In this document: positions 32,801 to 44,179 of the stretch, piece after piece
How the letters are laid out: every line of letters begins with the position of its first letter
Numbering within the stretch: position 1 is the first letter of the stretch
Source of the DNA: Litsea cubeba
Lineage: Eukaryota > Streptophyta > Magnoliopsida > Laurales > Lauraceae
Assembly (NCBI GenBank): GCA_012931725.1
Contig: CM022947.1
Location: forward strand, 20,861,817-20,925,816
Reading direction: 5' to 3'
DNA: 64,000 nucleotides
The notes under the pieces: model-generated
Seen by the model: the letters and a program-made list of their open reading frames with translations, nothing else
What the model was told of the DNA's origin: nothing
The model's database searches: none
Translations under genes and position numbers: made by a program

Positions 32801-33299
32801 GATTTCTCGTCCATTCCGGCTTAACCGAACCAACCTGGAACCAACCCTATAAACAGTACTCTTACAACAGAATCTCTGCAATAGAGCCTTTGCTACATGC
32901 CCAGGGCGGATTCTCTTGCCACTACCCTCTTTCACCGTCGAAGATGGAGCATTGTATGGTGGCGGCGTTGACAGATTCGCAGCCCTACTTCTCAGGCAAT
33001 GGTTTGCAGCGGTGGTGCAATAATTCCGATACATTGACTGCTTCTAGTTCTCTTGCTCGGCGACGGCGAGGCTGCGGCTGCAAATCTGCAACGAAGATCA
33101 CATAGTCCGTATTCTCTGAATCTCCTTCGGCAGCGATTGGCCCACCTTTGAACGTCTTCGAATTGAACCCAAACTAGTTCCGTCTGCTTTTTTGCGAACT
33201 CCGTGATCTTCTCCGAACAATAGTTGTGGCCCACCTCTGGTGATCAGGCTCCATGTGACCCTTCTTCTCCTATGACTCTTCTTCCTCGACGATCGAGGG
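32801..33299. other. GC-richer flank, left part of the locus split by the gag-only element
   Basis: Composition resembles coding or regulatory plant DNA, with short frames on both strands, none recognised. It continues at 37230 after the gag-only element. The minus frame there (37189-37500) would have read across the target site and stopped soon after. This may be a captured gene fragment beside the fold-back arm; no function can be assigned. Confidence 0.3.
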
Positions 33300-34094
33300 T
33301 GTAAGTGCACAAAAATTCACGAACCCGGTGAGGGTGGTGTTCTTGCGACTCACTGAGGAGGACGAAGGCTGAGGCTCCCCGTCTCCTCGTTGATGATGGA
33401 AGAACCGATGCCTGAGAACCTGGAAGAGGGAGAAGAAACAGGTCAGAGGACCCTGGCTGTGGGCAGCGCAGGGCTCTCCGATGCCTAAGTCAGTATGAGT
33501 ACTGGACAGTAGGAGGAGATTTTGGGGGAGAAGGTGATACCAGTGTGTTTCTCTCAGACGGGAGAGAGAGAGAGAGTTTATTGTTCTGGTTTGGCCCCTT
33601 TTATAGAGGAGGAGAGGGAGATAGTTGACTTTGGAGAGAGAGGAGGCAGGAGACAATGAGGTGGTTAGCCGTCCCATCACAGCCCACTCTGGCGTCTGTG
33701 GACGCCGATCTGTCAGGAAGCATGGGCGGCATGGGAGGCTCTGTCTGTCAGAGAGTATAGGCGTGCCCTTGTCTTGTCGCGCGTGCTCTAGCATGCTTAA
33801 GTGTCCAAGGGTGGACAGCTGTCGGACCCTGCCTTGGCTAGAGACCTTGCAGAGACCCCGAAGTGGAGGAACGGGATGAAGACCCTAGCCGAGCTGGGGA
33901 CGACCTGGCCGAGGTGGAGCTCTACTGAGGTGGAGTTGTGCAAGGAGTCGAGCTGAGTCTCTGGCCGAAGTGGGAGCACTTGGCCGAGCTGGTGGATGTT
34001 GATGCGAGCCTTGCCGAGATGGCCTAGCGGGCGCTGGAGCGCGAGATGGAGTATCAGGCCAGTCTTCCGGTGAGTTCGGAAATATCCCCACACA
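33300..34094 (-). repeat. 3' LTR of the gag-only element
   Basis: 795 bp. Minus strand TGTGTGGGGATATTTCC to CACTTACA. Contains a TATA box, minus CTATAAAAGGGGCC (33598-33605), and a (GA)n tract just downstream of it. Confidence 0.93.
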
Positions 34095-34285
34095 ATAGCC
34101 CCCCAGCTTCTGAGCTCGATAGACTGCTCTTTTGAGGTCAGAAGGTAAGTATCATGGAGGATGACTGGCTGGCAATGAACCAGAGCTTAGAGGTTGGCAT
34201 CACTGCTAAGCTACAACAGGGTGCTTCTGCCGAGCTGGAGATTCACACTACTGCCGAGCTGGAGAGTGAGTATCGAGAGGCGCTT

Positions 34286-35015
34286 ATGGAGATCCCACTG
34301 GCTCGCCACCAGGGGCCTGTGCCGGGCATCTGGCGCGTGGCCGAGATGCGCCTGCCGCACGCAATGGAGATCCCACTGGCTCGTCACCAGGGGCCTGTGC
34401 CGGGCATCTGGCGCGTGGCCGAGATGCGCCTGCCGCACGCAATGGAGATCCCACTGGCTCATCACCAGGGGCCTGTGCCGGGCATCTGGCGCGTGGCCGA
34501 GATGCGCCTGCCGCACGCAATGGAGATCCCACTGGCTCGTCACCAGGGGCCTGTGCCGGGCATCTGGCGCGTGGCCGAGATGCGCCTGCCGCACGCAATG
34601 GAGATCCCACTGGCTCGTCACCAGGGGCCTGTGCCGGGCATCTGGCGCGTGGCCGAGATGCGCCTGCCGCACGCAATGGAGATCCCACTGGCTCGCCACC
34701 AGGGGCCCGTGCCGGGCATCTGGCGCGTGGCCGAGATGCGCCTGCCGCACAATGGAGATCCCACTGGCTCGTCACCAGGGGCCTGTGCCGGGCATCTGGC
34801 GCGTGGCCGAGATGCGCCTGCCGCACGCAATGGAGATCCCACTGGCTCGTCACCAGGGGCCTGTGCCGGGCATCTGGCGCGTGGCCGAGATGCGCCTGCC
34901 GCACGCAATGGAGATCCCACTGGCTCGTCACCAGGGGCCTGTGCCGGGCATCTGGCGCGTGGCCGAGATGCGCCTGCCGCACGCAATGGAGATCCCACTG
35001 GCTCGTCACCAGGGG
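34286..35015. repeat. 78-bp tandem array, nine units plus a partial one
   Basis: Units start at 34286, 34364, 34442, 34520, 34598, 34676, 34752, 34830 and 34908, with a partial unit at 34986. Each begins ATGGAGATCCCACTGGCTCG and ends CGCCTGCCGCACGCA. The sixth lacks two bases (76 bp). Copies are almost identical. The array is free of stops in several frames on both strands, which produces long spurious frames. It lies 3' of gag in the element's own orientation. A looser repeat of GACCGTGCGATCAAAGCTGACAG-type units follows at 35040-35250. Confidence 0.92.
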
Positions 35016-35263
35016 TACGAAGCTCTAGACGACTAGCGGCGGCAGAGGACCGTGCGATCAAGGCTGACAGCAGAGGACCGTGCCGTCGAAATGACAGTAG
35101 AGGGTCGTACGATCAAAGCCGACAGTAGAGGGTCGTCCCGATGTCGTCGCAGCTGACGGCGCCATCGAAGCTGACAGTAGTGGACCGTGCCACCAGAAAT
35201 GACGGTAGAGGGTCGTGCGATCAAAGCTGACGGGCGGTCGAAGCTGAAAGATGATAGGAGGCT

Positions 35264-36386
35264 TCAGCAGCCCCCCGAGCTGGAGGAGACTTCTGTCATG
35301 GAGGCGTCCGCCGAGATGGACGGAGCTGCGGAGCTGGAGGCATTCTCCGAGATGGAGGCGTCCGCCGAGATGGACGCTGCTGCGGAGCTGGAGGCATCCG
35401 CCGAGATGGAGGCGTCCGCCGAGATGGACGCTGCTGCGTAGCCGGAGGCATCCGCCGAGATGGAGGCGTCCGCCGAGATGGACGCTGCCTGTTGATTGTT
35501 GTTGAAATGCTTCTGGGCTCGGGCTTCGTCTGCTTCTTGCCTGACGAACTGGTTTACCCTGGTCATCAGTGCTGCCATAGTGACCACGGGATGCATGACC
35601 AAGTCCTTTCGAAGCTCGTTGCCTGGTAGGAGGGCTTGTTGGAAAGACAGTATCGCTATTGCATGTGAAGTATCCTCGGTCTGGCTGTAGACAGTCCAGA
35701 ACCTTTTGGCGAACTGCGTGACGTTCTCGGTCTGCTTCATTCTGAGGGCCATCAGGTCGGCGGCCGACCTGGGGACGACCCTGTGGGCTTGGAACTTCGT
35801 CATGAAGGAACTTCGGAGCTGCTGCCAACTTTTGATCAATCCTGGGGGGAGTGCGTAGAACCACTTCAGGGGGAGGTCCCCGAGGCTGGAGGAGAAGACT
35901 CTGCAGTTCAGGTGGCCTGCATCGCCCCACACCGACATTCTCTGAGTGAAGTGCCGGAGGTGTGCTGCTGGATCCGAGGTTCCGTCGTAAACGGCGAACC
36001 TCGGGATTTTGAAGTCTTCGGGAAGGGGGAAGCTCCTGATCTCTGGAGAGAGGGGAGATGTGCCGAGACCGTCAGAGTTCAGCCGAACTCCGAGCGAAAC
36101 CGGCAGCCTCCAAGTTTTGTCGTACTGCTTGCTCGATGCGTCGATCAAGCCACTTTCTGATGTCGTGGTTGTTGCCCGGAGCTTGGTTGCTTCTGTTGTC
36201 CTTCAGGGTGCGCTTTTTGGAAGGCGGGGTCGAGGTCGAACCCTTAGAGGATGAACCCGACTGAGTACCCTGCTGTTGGACGCTCGCTGGATTAGATCTT
36301 GCTCTTGACCTTTCCTGGTGGGGGACCGTCGGCAGCTGTGTCGACAGTGTCAGCGGTTCCTTTCCCTTTCTGGTTCTCCGAGGCAT
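35264..36386 (-). pseudogene. gag of the gag-only element, one frameshift
   Basis: Starts at 36386 with MPRRTRKGKEP; the first frame ends at 36072, and the second (open from 36148 to 35264) carries the Retrotrans_gag domain (PLPEDFKIPRFAVYDGTSDP, then LPLKWFYALPPGLIKSW and MKQTENVTQFAKRFW). The two overlap by about 75 bp, so one frameshift near 36100 separates an Arg/Ser-rich N-terminal part ending DIRKWLDRRIEQAV from the capsid domain. The C-terminus ends in imperfect SISADAS/SSSAAAS repeats encoded by a short tandem array (35290-35490) and lacks a zinc knuckle. Sequence type is Ty3/gypsy gag. It could be a recent loss or a recoding site. Confidence 0.8.
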
Positions 36387-36416
36387 GGTGTTTGGGAAGA
36401 TGGCTTTTTGTAGCGT

Positions 36417-36434
36417 TTCCCACAGACGGCGCCA
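36417..36434 (-). promoter_or_regulatory. Primer binding site of the gag-only element
   Basis: Minus strand TGGCGCCGTCTGTGGGAA, two bases after the 5' LTR. This form is frequent in plant Ty3/gypsy elements. Confidence 0.8.
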
Positions 36435-36436
36435 AT

Positions 36437-37229
36437 TGTAAGTGCACAAAAATTCACGAACCCGGTGAGGGTGGTGTTCTTGCGACTCACTGAGGAGGAC
36501 GAAGGCTGAGGCTCCCCGTCTCCTCGTTGATGATGGAAGAACCGATGCCTGAGAACCTGGAAGAGGGAGAAGAAACAGGTCAGAGGACCCTGGCTGTGGG
36601 CAGCGCAGGGCTCTCCGATGCCTAAGTCAGTATGAGTACTGGACAGTAGGAGGAGATTTTGGGGGAGAAGGTGATACCAGTGTGTTTCTCTCAGACGGGA
36701 GAGAGAGAGAGTTTATTGTTCTGGTTTGGCCCCTTTTATAGAGGAGGAGAGGGAGATAGTTGACTTTGGAGAGAGAGGAGGCAGGAGACAATGAGGTGGT
36801 TAGCCGTCCCATCATAGCCCACTCTGGCGTCTGTGGACGCCGATCTGTCAGGAAGCATGGGCGGCATGGGAGGCTCTGTCTGTCAGAGAGTATAGGCGTG
36901 CCCTTGTCTTGTCGCGCGTGCTCTAGCGTGCTTAAGTGTCCAAGGGTGGACAGCTGTCAGACCCTGCCTTGGCTAGAGACCTTGCAGAGACCCCGAAGTG
37001 GAGGAACGGGATGAAGACCCTAGCCGAGCTGGGGACGACCTGGCCAAGGTGGAGCTCTACTGAGGTGGAGTTGTGCAAGGAGTCGAGCTGAGTCTCTGGC
37101 CGAAGTGGGAGCACTTGGCCGAGCTGGTGGATGTTGATGCGAGCCTTGCCGAGATGGCCTAGCGGGCGCTGGAGCGCGAGATGGAGTATCAGGCCAGTCT
37201 TCCGGTGAGTTCGGAAATATCCCCACACA
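36437..37229 (-). repeat. 5' LTR of the gag-only element
   Basis: 793 bp, nearly identical to 33300-34094. TATA box at 36733-36740 (minus TATAAAAG), with the GA tract two bases shorter than in the other LTR. Confidence 0.93.
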
Positions 37230-37627
37230 GAGGGGGAGTTGTCTTTGGCTTCCAATTTAGAACAACTACCAGATTAGGATCGTCTGTGCTTTCATCTCTA
37301 GTTGCAGCTTCTGAACGATGGTTCGCACAGATCTGCACAGGCGATCCTTTGTTTTTCGATGGCCAAAACTTCTGCAAACTCGGAAGACCGAATCTACCTC
37401 TGGGATCTGCTCCTTTGTGGGGTAGATAGCACTGACGGCGATTCCAGGAGGTGGCACGTCCTTTTCCGCTGTTCTTTTTCTCTTGACTAGATCGTAGCAC
37501 GGTGTTACGATCCTCTGGGGGTGGCAGAGATCGAGGAACTGGGAGAATGGAAGATTTGAAATTTTGAAATTTGAAATTTTAAATTTTATAACTAAAATAA
37601 TTGAAAGGGCAAATCAATAATGAAAAT
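37230..37627. other. Right continuation of the split GC-rich locus
   Basis: Joins 33299 when the gag-only element is removed. The minus strand is open across 37189-37500 but unrecognised. It ends in a run of TTTGAAATTTTGAAA repeats (37550-37590), after which block B begins. Confidence 0.3.
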
Positions 37628-37848
37628 ATCTGATGAATTTGCGAGTTCTTAACCTAAGTTTAGTGCTTAGAAAAGCCTTTTGGTAATTTTAGGAATTGTT
37701 GGGGCTTGTCTGTAATTTCAGAAGTATAGAAATACTGGGTTCATTAGATAAAGATAATTGTTTCATAGGACATTTTGTATAGTGTGCGTGCCATTTCAAG
37801 GTCTAGATCATCTAGAAATCACTTTTGTAAATCTCTTCATGCACTTTA

Positions 37849-38037
37849 AGAGAGATGTGCCATTTTGAAATCCTGCGAAACCTCAATTATTTGAGCCACT
37901 CGAACCTCTGTCGCACTCCCAAACTGGATTAGCACAAATATCCGCAACAGGAGAAGTGACGCTGCGATTATAGTTGCCACAGGATTCTGCGATGAGAGGC
38001 TAATAAACATTTTGCGGAAGCTTGCGTGAACCCTATA
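37849..38037. other. 190-bp segment present only in block B
   Basis: Lies between CACTTT and AATATCGACAAG, where A has these contiguous. It has no inverted repeats or clear target duplication, so it could be an insertion in B or a deletion in A. Confidence 0.5.
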
Positions 38038-38173
38038 ATATCGACAAGTATTTAAAATAAAAAGGCATCAGATATGGTAGTTGAATAAGAACAACATTTC
38101 CATAGTACTAAGCATCAAAATTTAACATGTACAAAATTATTAGTTACAACTTCTCAAAAAAAAGTCCGAATCT

Positions 38174-39046
38174 GGTTGACACCAAAATGTCACTTTGCCT
38201 CTTTATACACTTTTAACAATAAGAAGTTACATGAATCCGCTTACCACAAGCATAAAATGCTACTTTAAGCATCATATTTTGTCAGAATCAAATAAAAACT
38301 GATAGATTCTTCAAAAAAGCAATAAGAAGAGTACAAATGAAGTTTTAGGCCATTTCAAAATTATTTGGCCTAACTTTACTCTTCCAGCAGCTGAATAAGA
38401 GCTCCTGGCGGGGGTGACGATGGAAACCCTGATTTACAAAACAGAGCACGTAGTTGGCATTAAAATGCCACTAGAATGCTCTACATCAAATTCCAGGCCA
38501 TTCCGACACTGTTGGCCCCAAAAGCAAAAGTCGTAGCAAAATCAGCTCTCCCTGCGGCGACAGCATCGAAGATATTAGATCTTCAATTAGAGCCTATGGA
38601 TGATTTAAAAATACTTCCAAAAGGCATATTGTCAAGTTTCAGGTCGAACCGACAACGTTTGACCCTACATAACCCTCAAATAGCAAAACCACGCCTCTCG
38701 ACGACGGGAACCACCGAGGCTATCACTCATCAAGCAAAGCACATGGCTGATTTCAAAATACTTCAAAAGGGCTACATGTCAATTTTCAAGTCATTTCGAT
38801 ATCATTTGACCAGACTTTGCCTCCCAAAAGCTAAATCAGGCATTTCGGCGGCGGAGCCCCATAATGTTTTGTTTGAGTTTTGAAGCCGTGTGGGATCCTG
38901 TCGCCAGTAGACTTGATTTTATCGCGAGAAAGATGCCGCGCTTTGATGTACGATCAACCGATGTCCGATTGACCTAGAATTTGATAAGGAGACTTTAACA
39001 GTCATTTTAAGATAATCCATTAGCTCCGATTTGGAAATCATAGTCC
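38174..39046 (+). repeat. Old rearranged Tat LTR fragment, block B copy
   Basis: Counterpart of 1713-2592, with the same plus-then-inverted organisation and the first base or two of the LTR worn away. Confidence 0.7.
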
Positions 39047-39386
39047 TACACTTGTCTTAATTGATTCACTTGTGTTATTTATATTTCTTACATAATGATG
39101 CCTAGTTGTAGACATTATTTTTTACTCTAGTGATTCAGTTGTCCTTAATTCTATATTTGATGCAATATGTTTATGTTTACTATATTTGCTTACTTGATAG
39201 GTTGTGTAAACCTAATATTGCTACACTTGTCATTGTAGGTGACGACACCATTCCCCCTTGACAAGGAGGCATAGGTGGTTGAGGAGACGCTATATGGGCT
39301 AGCAGTGAGCTCCAGATGATCTCATCTAGACATTATGTAGGTGTGCGAGTGACATCACATTTTGATATAACTGCTCCTTATATATA

Positions 39387-39765
39387 GGGTAATATTCAGA
39401 TGAGAACTAGTTCTCACATATTATATGAGAACTTTTTTATTGAGCTCGATTGTAGACCCCATTTAGGGATGCGACCAAAGGAGATGAAAGATCTATGTGA
39501 GACTACCCCAAGTATCAAGTGTCACCCCAAACCCATGCCCCTAACCCTTTCATCCGTGGCCCACAAGTTTAATGGCTTCATATTCAAAAAAATATTCAAC
39601 CCTCAATCCAACGGTTCAGTCAATTCGGATGTGTGCCAATCCTTAGTATTAGTGACTATTAGGGGGTTCCATATTGGTTGCTAAATTTGGATGGGTTGCT
39701 TGTTGGGCCCTGCAAAAAAGTTCTTATATTATAAGTGAGAACTGGTTCTCACTTGAATATTTCCC
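39387..39765. mobile_element. MITE, 379 bp, with about 50-bp inverted ends
   Basis: Absent from block A near 2920. Begins GGGTAATATTCAGATGAGAA and ends with the near-complement, TTCTCACTTGAATATTTCCC; inverted ends extend about 52 bp to the AACTTTTTT. It sits inside an AT dinucleotide run (TTATATATA left, ATATATATA right), so the target duplication is ambiguous: 9 bp with one mismatch would suit a Mutator-like element. The terminal repeat contains its own palindrome, GAGAACTAGTTCTC. No transposase. Confidence 0.85.
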
Positions 39766-40607
39766 ATATATATATATTTGAGTTGTTGGTATTGGCCTTG
39801 CCGGCCATTTGGGATGTCTACCTAAATGCATTGCAATATATTTTGGGATGTGTTTATATTTTGATTATATGTTCTATAATGATGATTTATGGTTTATGCA
39901 GTTTCTTGTTACATAAGTTTATGCTGAAATGTTTTTTTTTTTTTTAATTGTTATGGAAACCTCTACGTATCCACACATGCGGAATCTTGTGAGAATTGTG
40001 GAAAAAAATATACCATTGTTACACGAATCCTCGCACATGTCGCATCTCGGGATGCGAACTCATTATGGTGATCCAGTCTGGGGTGTGACATACAGTTTCA
40101 CCCCTCATTTCTCTGAAGTCATACTAAAATTAATGAAACATATGCTAATGGCACTTTCTTTCATGTAATTGAATTCGATGGACTTATAAGATTTGTATTT
40201 TTAAAAGTGGTTGAAAATTAAGGCTCAAAGTTGAATATCCAAAAATGACAATCAAATAATCACCCCCTTGAATAGAGATGTGAAATGAATTGAGCCCACC
40301 ACCACAGTAATTAACTATGAGAAAAGAAAATGTCTCATTTACATCAACATATTGTATCCTTCACGGCTTATAATCTTTTGTTGGAGCTCATTTGAGCGTG
40401 AGTCTTTTTGATACCCCAGATAAGAGAGCTGGGACCCCATCAAGTCCTAGGGTTGGGGAAGGTGGCCTGCCAGGGTCGATTGTCGGGCACTCAGGTGAGA
40501 ACTGCCAAGTACCCGGACCATGAGTTGATATGTATTCAATTCTGTGCGGAAAAATGGGCCTAAGTGATGGTTTGCTCATGCATTGGAAAGATAAAAGGCA
40601 TAATTTT

Positions 40608-42385
40608 TGTTAGGGATTTTGTATATTTGCTATTTGATGGATGCATTATCATTTTATTCATCTCATGAATTTTCACACATGCATTGATTTAGAATATCTT
40701 GAAATCTTAATTTTCACTTGTATGGTTTTAAAACTTTCAGAATTCACGTTTCATGCATATTTGTGTTTTAAACTTGGTTGCATTTAGGTTGAAAAGGATT
40801 TTTTATAAATCAAGTTAGCCAATGTTTTAAAAGTTTTAAGTCATCTTAGGCATTTTAGGTTTAATGTTTTTAAAATTCTTAGAATGTTTTAAAACATATT
40901 TCCTAGCTTGATTCTATGGCTTAAAGTCCCCACAAGAAAATCTCTTTAAAATACACATTTTTTGGGAAAACAGGGCTTTTACCGGCGGCCAATATATCAC
41001 CTTTACCAGCGGCTGAGACCGTCGCTAAAAGCATATTTTCAAAAAAATATGACCGTTGGAAGGACTTATACCGGCGGCTGATATACACTTTTACCGGCGA
41101 CCCCGGCCCCCGCTAAAAGCATGTTTCACTAGCCGTTGGCAACCTACTTGGCTACAAAAAGGGGCTTTTTCTTTGAGAAAAAGAGTAGAACTTTTAAGGA
41201 GTTTTGAGGCCAAGGAAGGAGGAACTTCTAAGCCTTTCTTGAGGTGTTTGGAGACAAAAGAAAGGGTAATGAACTAAGAGAGATCAAGGGGGTCATTAGT
41301 AAAGCTCAAGCTTGGATTAATGAAGTTAAATCACTAAGTAAGCTTTACCTCTCTTTATCATTTGTTATATGCTTTGTTTTAAATCTTTGGTAAATGATTT
41401 TTAGCATGATAACAATGATGTTTTGAATCCTTATCATATTTAATCTTTGATTTATTTGTATTGGATTCTACTTCTTGATTCAAACCAAGTTTGTTTTATA
41501 AACTTTGTTAATCATGCTTTTCAAAATCCTTGATTCCTTTTATGGCATCATTCATTTACTTGTTTGAATCTTCATTGTTGTTTTCAATCTCTTTAGAACT
41601 TTAGTTAAACCTTTGTTTTTGAAAACAACATTGCACATGCATCACTTGATTAGTCTTAATTATTTACATACAACTTGTGATCTTTAGATTTTCATATCAT
41701 TCACAAGTTTGTAATTGTTCAAGTGATTTGCATTTAAATTCAATCATATCTTTTATGTGCTTTAAACTTTGAAATGCTTTAAGCATAAAATTCATTAGAC
41801 TTAATTTTAACTTGATTGAAGTACTACACACACACACCCCTTATGAGCATTCATCTTTGCATTTCTTAGTGTGTTGTGTGAGTTTGTTTTACAACTTCAT
41901 ATCCGCCTATTTAGAGGCAATTTATTTGAGCTTAAATTGTAATCTCTTAGTGTGTTTTGTGAAGACACTTTCTTTGAGAGAAATCATTTGCTTGTAAGGT
42001 TATTGCTTAGCCATTTAAAAGCATTGTGTAAAGGTTATTGCTTAGCCTATAAAACATATTGTAAGGTTATTGCTTAGCCTAGAAAAGCATAGTTGTAGAG
42101 GTTATTGCTTAGCCTTTTGAAAAGCATAATAGTGGAAATCCGGTGGGGTGTTGAGTCACAAGCTGGTAGTGGATGTAGGCATTGAGGCCGAACCACTATA
42201 AATCTTTGTGTAGTGGTGATTGCTTTTGTGATGATTGTTTTGTTTAGCTTCCGCATTATGTATGTTAATCATCACATGTGACTAGTTTGTTTTAATTAAG
42301 TTAAAATTGGTCATAATTAGTCATTAAGTGTAGCTCACCCTATTCACCCCCCTCCCCTCTAGGGTTAGGATCCCTTGGACTTTCA
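40608..42385 (+). repeat. 5' LTR of the SIRE-like element
   Basis: 1778 bp. Contains TTACCGGCGGC-type GC-rich repeats (40980-41120) in otherwise AT-rich sequence, and four units of GGTTATTGCTTAGCC spaced 30-38 bp apart (41997-42125). Confidence 0.93.
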
Positions 42386-42387
42386 AT

Positions 42388-42399
42388 TGGTATCAGAGC
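42388..42399 (+). promoter_or_regulatory. Primer binding site (initiator tRNA-Met), with a second copy downstream
   Basis: TGGTATCAGAGC two bases after the LTR. The LTR end and PBS together are repeated 106 bp further on: GGACTTTCAATTGGTATC plus AGAGC occurs at 42377-42399 and at 42483-42505. Confidence 0.9.
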
Positions 42400-42590
42400 G
42401 GGTTACTCCATTATAGGGCTTAACAACCGGGAGTTGATCCTTAGCAAGTCTAGGTCTCCCAATTTGAAGTCCTATCAGAGTAGGACTTTCAATTGGTATC
42501 AGAGCAAGGTGCTCTATTTTTAGGATCAAGTGTTTGGAACTCTTGATTAGGTGTAAAAACCTAGAGTTAAAAATCTAGTGTGGTGCTTTC

Positions 42591-44179
42591 ATGAAAATCA
42601 TAAGAATGGATTCCACTAGTTTAGACTTTGTAGATTCTTTGGTAGATTCTTCTAGACCCCTCATTCTTCCTTCTATTGAAGATTCAAACATTGAAATTAA
42701 TGAATCCCAAGTTGAATTAAAAGAAGAAGAAAATGATGAAAATGAAAATGATATTGAACAAGCTTATGAGGAATTGTGGACATTATCCTTAGAGCTTTCT
42801 AAGAAGAATAAAAGATTAAAAGAAGAATCTAAAAGGCTAAACAAAGATTTAGTCTCCTCAAAAGATGAACTTAGAGAGAAAGATGAAGTAATAAATTGTG
42901 TAGAATCTAAGTTCATGATCTCTTTGCATAACCTATATAATGCTCAAGATGAATTAAAAGATTTAAAGATAGGTTATGACAATCTTAATAAGGAAAATTC
43001 TAAATTAAGAGATCAAAGGCAAGATAAAGATATTAACAATCTTGAATCCAAGTTGACTATCTCTAAAGAAAATTTATCTAATGCTCAATATGAACTAAAT
43101 GAGATTAAGATAAATTGTGATGATCTTAATAAGGAAAATTTAAATCTAAGAGATACAATAAAAAGGCAAGATGAAAACATTAACTATTTAAAATCCAAGT
43201 TGACTATTTCTCATGAAAACTTGTCTAATGCTCAAAGTAATTTAAAAACTCTAGAACTTGGATCTAATGTTGTTAATGAACTTAAAAAAATGAATTAAAT
43301 CTTGCCCATGAAGAGTTAAACAAATTTAAGGGAATTGAACATGAACTAACAAAAGTTAAAAATGAAAATTCAACCCATATAAACCAAGTCACTCAACTAG
43401 AAACCTACAAACAAAAGTATGAGTGCAAATTTACCGAAAATGAAGAAAAATTTGAAAAGTTATTTAAATTGGGAAAATCACAAAGAGATAGGACGGGTCT
43501 TGGATTTGATAGGAATATTTCTCATGACCCTAAGTTCACCAACAAATTTGTTAAAGGTGAGTCCTCATTCTCTAGCACTCACACTTCCGTGCCCATGTCT
43601 AAATGTAATTATTGTGGCATTGAAGGGCATTTTAGGTTTGAGTGCAAATTAAGGAGAAGCCATGTGTCTAAACCCAACTTTGAACCCAAAAAGGTAAAAT
43701 CAAATTCAATGAAGGGTAAGACACTAAAAACCAAGGAAGACTCCAAGAAGACTAAACAAGTAAAACCTATTAAAAAGGAGTCTCCTAAAATAGTTTCTAA
43801 AAATGTTAAACAAGTTAAACCAACTCTAAAAGAATCTATTAACAAAAAGCTTCTCAATCTTCCTCCCATAACTCAACAAATGAAAGAACTTTTGAATAAA
43901 GTTACTAAGATAAATCTAAAATTCAAAAGTCAAATAAAGGGAGGAAATAAGAAGAAAAGGAAAGTGAACCAATCCCCTAAGAAACAATCTCACCAACCCC
44001 GAGATACCTATCACCAACCTAAGTTTAAATTATTCAAATCTCATGGTGATAGGTCCAAATCTAAGATTTATCAAGTCAAATCTCCTAAAGTTGGTGGGAC
44101 TTCTAAACTCGACCTCAAAGATCAACCATCTCAAGACCTTAGGTGGATTCCAAAAGTTTTATACTTAGTCAAACCTTAA
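42591..44179 (+). pseudogene. gag of the SIRE-like element, frameshifted
   Basis: First frame 42591-43298 (235 codons): Glu/Asn-rich, then a long coiled coil with three internal repeats of the NLESKLTISKENLSNAQYEL type (about residues 110-225). The frame ends in TAA right after an A7 run (CTTAAAAAAATG). The continuation is open one frame back, to 44179, and includes a CCHC knuckle CNYCGIEGHFRFEC near 43603, then a Lys-rich tail (KKTKQVKPIKKESPK) ending DLRWIPKVLYLVKP. The usual N-terminal gag (UBN2-type) part is not visible. One lost A in the run would explain the break. The product would be an RNA-binding capsid protein. Confidence 0.75.

Larger units (their letters stand above)
33300..37229 (-). 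mobile_element. Gag-only LTR retrotransposon (TR-GAG type), 3.9 kb
   Basis: LTRs 33300-34094 and 36437-37229, TG..CA ends, perfect 5-bp target duplication GAGGG (33295-33299, 37230-37234). Minus orientation: PBS TGGCGCCGTCTGTGGGAA beside the right LTR, and a polypurine tract AGCTGGGGGGCTAT beside the left LTR. The 2.3-kb interior has only a gag gene and repeat arrays, with no pol, so it depends on another element. LTRs show about four substitutions and a 2-bp GA change. The LTR ends match the solo LTR at 738-1618. Confidence 0.9.

Noticed and set aside
34154..35128. Long frames on both strands (up to 324 codons) across the 78-bp array
   Set aside because: They result from a GC-rich repeat whose unit is a multiple of three; frames overlap on both strands, have no domain, and change at the 76-bp unit.
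42591..43298. Host coiled-coil protein gene
   Set aside because: It lies between a PBS and a zinc-knuckle frame inside a complete LTR element, so it is gag.
43280..43300. Programmed -1 frameshift in the SIRE-like gag
   Set aside because: The A7 run is not in the phase of a good slippery heptamer; loss of one A is simpler.
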